This document shows, piece by piece, positions 5,689-6,652 of a DNA stretch of 6,652 bases. Every line of letters starts with the position of its first letter. Within the stretch, counting starts at the first letter, position 1. The stretch lies in assembly GCA_023398155.1 (NCBI GenBank), contig JAEWSV010000006.1, positions 1-6,652 on the forward strand, read 5' to 3'. The DNA comes from Spirochaetota bacterium (lineage in GTDB: Bacteria > Spirochaetota > Spirochaetia > Treponematales > Breznakiellaceae). Position numbers and translations under genes: made by a program. The notes under the pieces are model-generated. The model did no database searches. It was not told the DNA's origin and worked only from the letters and a program-made list of their open reading frames with translations.

Positions 5689-6652
5689 CGCTGTCCTCCT
5701 GTTTTCGTTCGACGAGGGCGTTCGCCACACGGTCGAAAAGGTCCTGGGCCCCGGCATAGCCGAGGACCCGGACGCGCTGGCCGCCGTAGCGGTCGTGGAT
5801 AGGGAAACCGACGCGCACGAGGGGCACGCCCAGTTTTCCCGCCGTCTTGTAGCCCTTGGAATTGCCGATGAGGAGGTCTACGGGGCGGCCCCCGGCGGCG
5901 GAATCGGCCGCCGCCGCTTCCACCGCGGCGAAGTCCCGCCCCTCGCCCTTCGCGCGGATGCACTCCATGCCGACTTCCGCGCAGAAGGGTTCGAAGGCGT
6001 CGGCGAGGTCGCAGTCCCCGTAGAGGAGGGCCCGGGCGAAGCGGACCACCTTGTGCGCGTCCACGTAGGAGTCAAGGAGGCGTGCGCGCTCGGCAGCGAA
6101 AGCTTCGGGGACCGGACGCCCCGAGAGGGCGGCAAGCAGGTCCACGAAATCGTCCGTCGCGCGGACGCCGACCGGAAGGGCGAGGCGGCGAAGAGATACG
6201 CCGAAGGTCTCCTGGAGGTAGCGGCCTCCGGATCGGTCTTCGGCGACCGGCGTTCCGAGTTCCACCGAAGCGACGGCGGACCGCAGCGAGGCCAGGTCGG
6301 CCGGACTCGTCCCTCCCTCGGGGAGGAGGCGGTGCGCCTGCCACGGGCCGCCGTCCAGGGTATCCGAGTAATCGGAGACGAGGACGGCCCGGAGGCCGAA
6401 GGCCGCGAAGGCCTCCTTGAGCCAGCGCAGGTCTGCGGGGGAAAGCATGGTCGGAAAGACGGCCACCGGGCGGGAATCGGCGGCAGGCGGCGCCGACGGC
6501 CCCGCCGGCGAAGCTCTGTCCCCGGCGGCCGCCGCTACCGCGCCCGGTGAAGCTCTGTCCCCGGCGGGGCAGGCGGCCTCCACGATGGCGCGGAGAGCGG
6601 CCCTGAACCCCTCACGGTGGTCGCCCCGGTAGCTCGGCGAGGAGACGAAGGC
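5666..6652 (-). CDS. nifN: Nitrogenase FeMo-cofactor scaffold protein NifN (C-terminal part; 5' end outside the window)
   Basis: The frame is open from the window edge to the stop at 5666 (328 codons). The first visible residues, AFVSSPSYRGDHREGF, match the VSTPSY-G-EGY segment in the N-terminal third of NifN, so the true start lies upstream. A GTG at 6583 is an internal Val codon. NifN pairs with NifE as the alpha2beta2 scaffold that matures NifB-co, and is homologous to NifK. Visible family segments are FPTMLSPADLRWLKEAF, DYSDTLDGGPW, PEGGT, YVDAHK, LIGNSKGY (261-268), GFPIHDRYGGQR (282-293), and the tail DVGYTYY. A Gly/Ala/Pro-rich insert with two GDRASP repeats (residues 31-49) interrupts the link between the first segment and FPTML. 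Its last seven codons overlap the nifB start. Choice of NifN over NifK or NifE rests on motif memory and on nifB following directly. Confidence 0.94.
   Translation of the reverse strand, partial: AFVSSPSYRGDHREGFRAALRAIVEAACPAGDRASPGAVAAAAGDRASPAGPSAPPAADSRPVAVFPTMLSPADLRWLKEAFAAFGLRAVLVSDYSDTLDGGPWQAHRLLPEGGTSPADLASLRSAVASVELGTPVAEDRSGGRYLQETFGVSLRRLALPVGVRATDDFVDLLAALSGRPVPEAFAAERARLLDSYVDAHKVVRFARALLYGDCDLADAFEPFCAEVGMECIRAKGEGRDFAAVEAAAADSAAGGRPVDLLIGNSKGYKTAGKLGVPLVRVGFPIHDRYGGQRVRVLGYAGAQDLFDRVANALVERKQEDSDVGYTYY
5695..5700 (-). promoter_or_regulatory. Ribosome binding site of nifB inside nifN
   Basis: The minus strand reads a consensus AGGAGG, 6 nt before the ATG at 5688. It lies within the end of nifN and sets the nifB start there, not at an in-frame start at 5757 that would add 23 residues unlike NifB. 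Confidence 0.85.
6512..6562. repeat. Two direct repeats (AGCTCTGTCCCC) in the NifN insert
   Basis: On the plus strand AGCTCTGTCCCC occurs at 6512-6523 and 6551-6562, 39 bp apart. The identity extends to GAAGCTCTGTCCCCGGCGG. Read on the minus strand in the nifN frame, each copy encodes GDRASP. The 39-bp period is 13 codons, so the frame is kept. The core matches the NifB-linker repeats but is read one nucleotide out of phase with them. Confidence 0.9.

Noticed and set aside
4243..5802. Long plus-strand open frame opposite nifB
   Set aside because: It is antisense to a clearly recognised gene; its translation is Arg/Gly/Ala-rich with no family motif, as expected for a shadow frame in high-GC DNA.
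5258..6550. Long plus-strand open frame opposite nifN and nifB
   Set aside because: It is composition-driven shadow sequence across two recognised genes.

Overview
The window is part of a nitrogen-fixation (nif) gene cluster on the minus strand of a very GC-rich bacterium, next to a small metal-responsive efflux module. Apart from one gene, everything is transcribed right to left. In reading order: the 3' part of nifN (6652-5666), nifB (5688-4297), a thioredoxin-fold [2Fe-2S] ferredoxin gene (4259-3951), a plus-strand GNAT acetyltransferase gene (3481-3936), nifV (3454-2324), nifA (2334-772), an ArsR/SmtB-type repressor gene (653-288), and the start of a heavy-metal P-type ATPase gene (283-1, cut by the window edge). 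No stretch longer than about 120 bases lacks a gene, and I see no rRNA, tRNA, CRISPR array or insertion sequence.

The nif genes cover cofactor assembly and its control. NifB makes the iron-sulfur precursor NifB-co. NifN is half of the NifEN scaffold on which that precursor matures. NifV supplies homocitrate, the organic ligand of FeMo-co. The ferredoxin is a plausible electron donor. NifA is the sigma-54-dependent activator of nif promoters. Gene packing is tight: nifN and nifB overlap by 23 bp, nifV and nifA by 11 bp, and strong Shine-Dalgarno sequences fix most starts. The acetyltransferase gene lies in the opposite orientation with only 26 bp and 14 bp on its two sides, so any transcript joining the nif genes would run antisense across it.

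The metal module has its own promoter (TTGACA, 17-bp spacer, TACTAC) and a strong overlapping inverted-repeat operator just before arsR. The repressor carries both the CadC-type cysteine site and the SmtB-type alpha-5 His/Asp/Glu site. The ATPase begins with a CxxC heavy-metal-binding domain followed by a histidine-bearing 18-bp tandem repeat.

The organism cannot be named from this window. High GC, the nifN-nifB overlap, the adjacent [2Fe-2S] ferredoxin gene, and a NifA without cysteines between its AAA+ and DNA-binding domains fit a non-rhizobial diazotroph, such as a deltaproteobacterial, spirochaete or other anaerobic lineage. That is inference.

I did not find a convincing new system. The most unusual signal is a short dispersed nucleotide repeat (GGGACAGAGCT) that occurs in multiple copies inside both nifN and nifB, is translated in different reading frames in the two genes, and always falls in a low-complexity linker.
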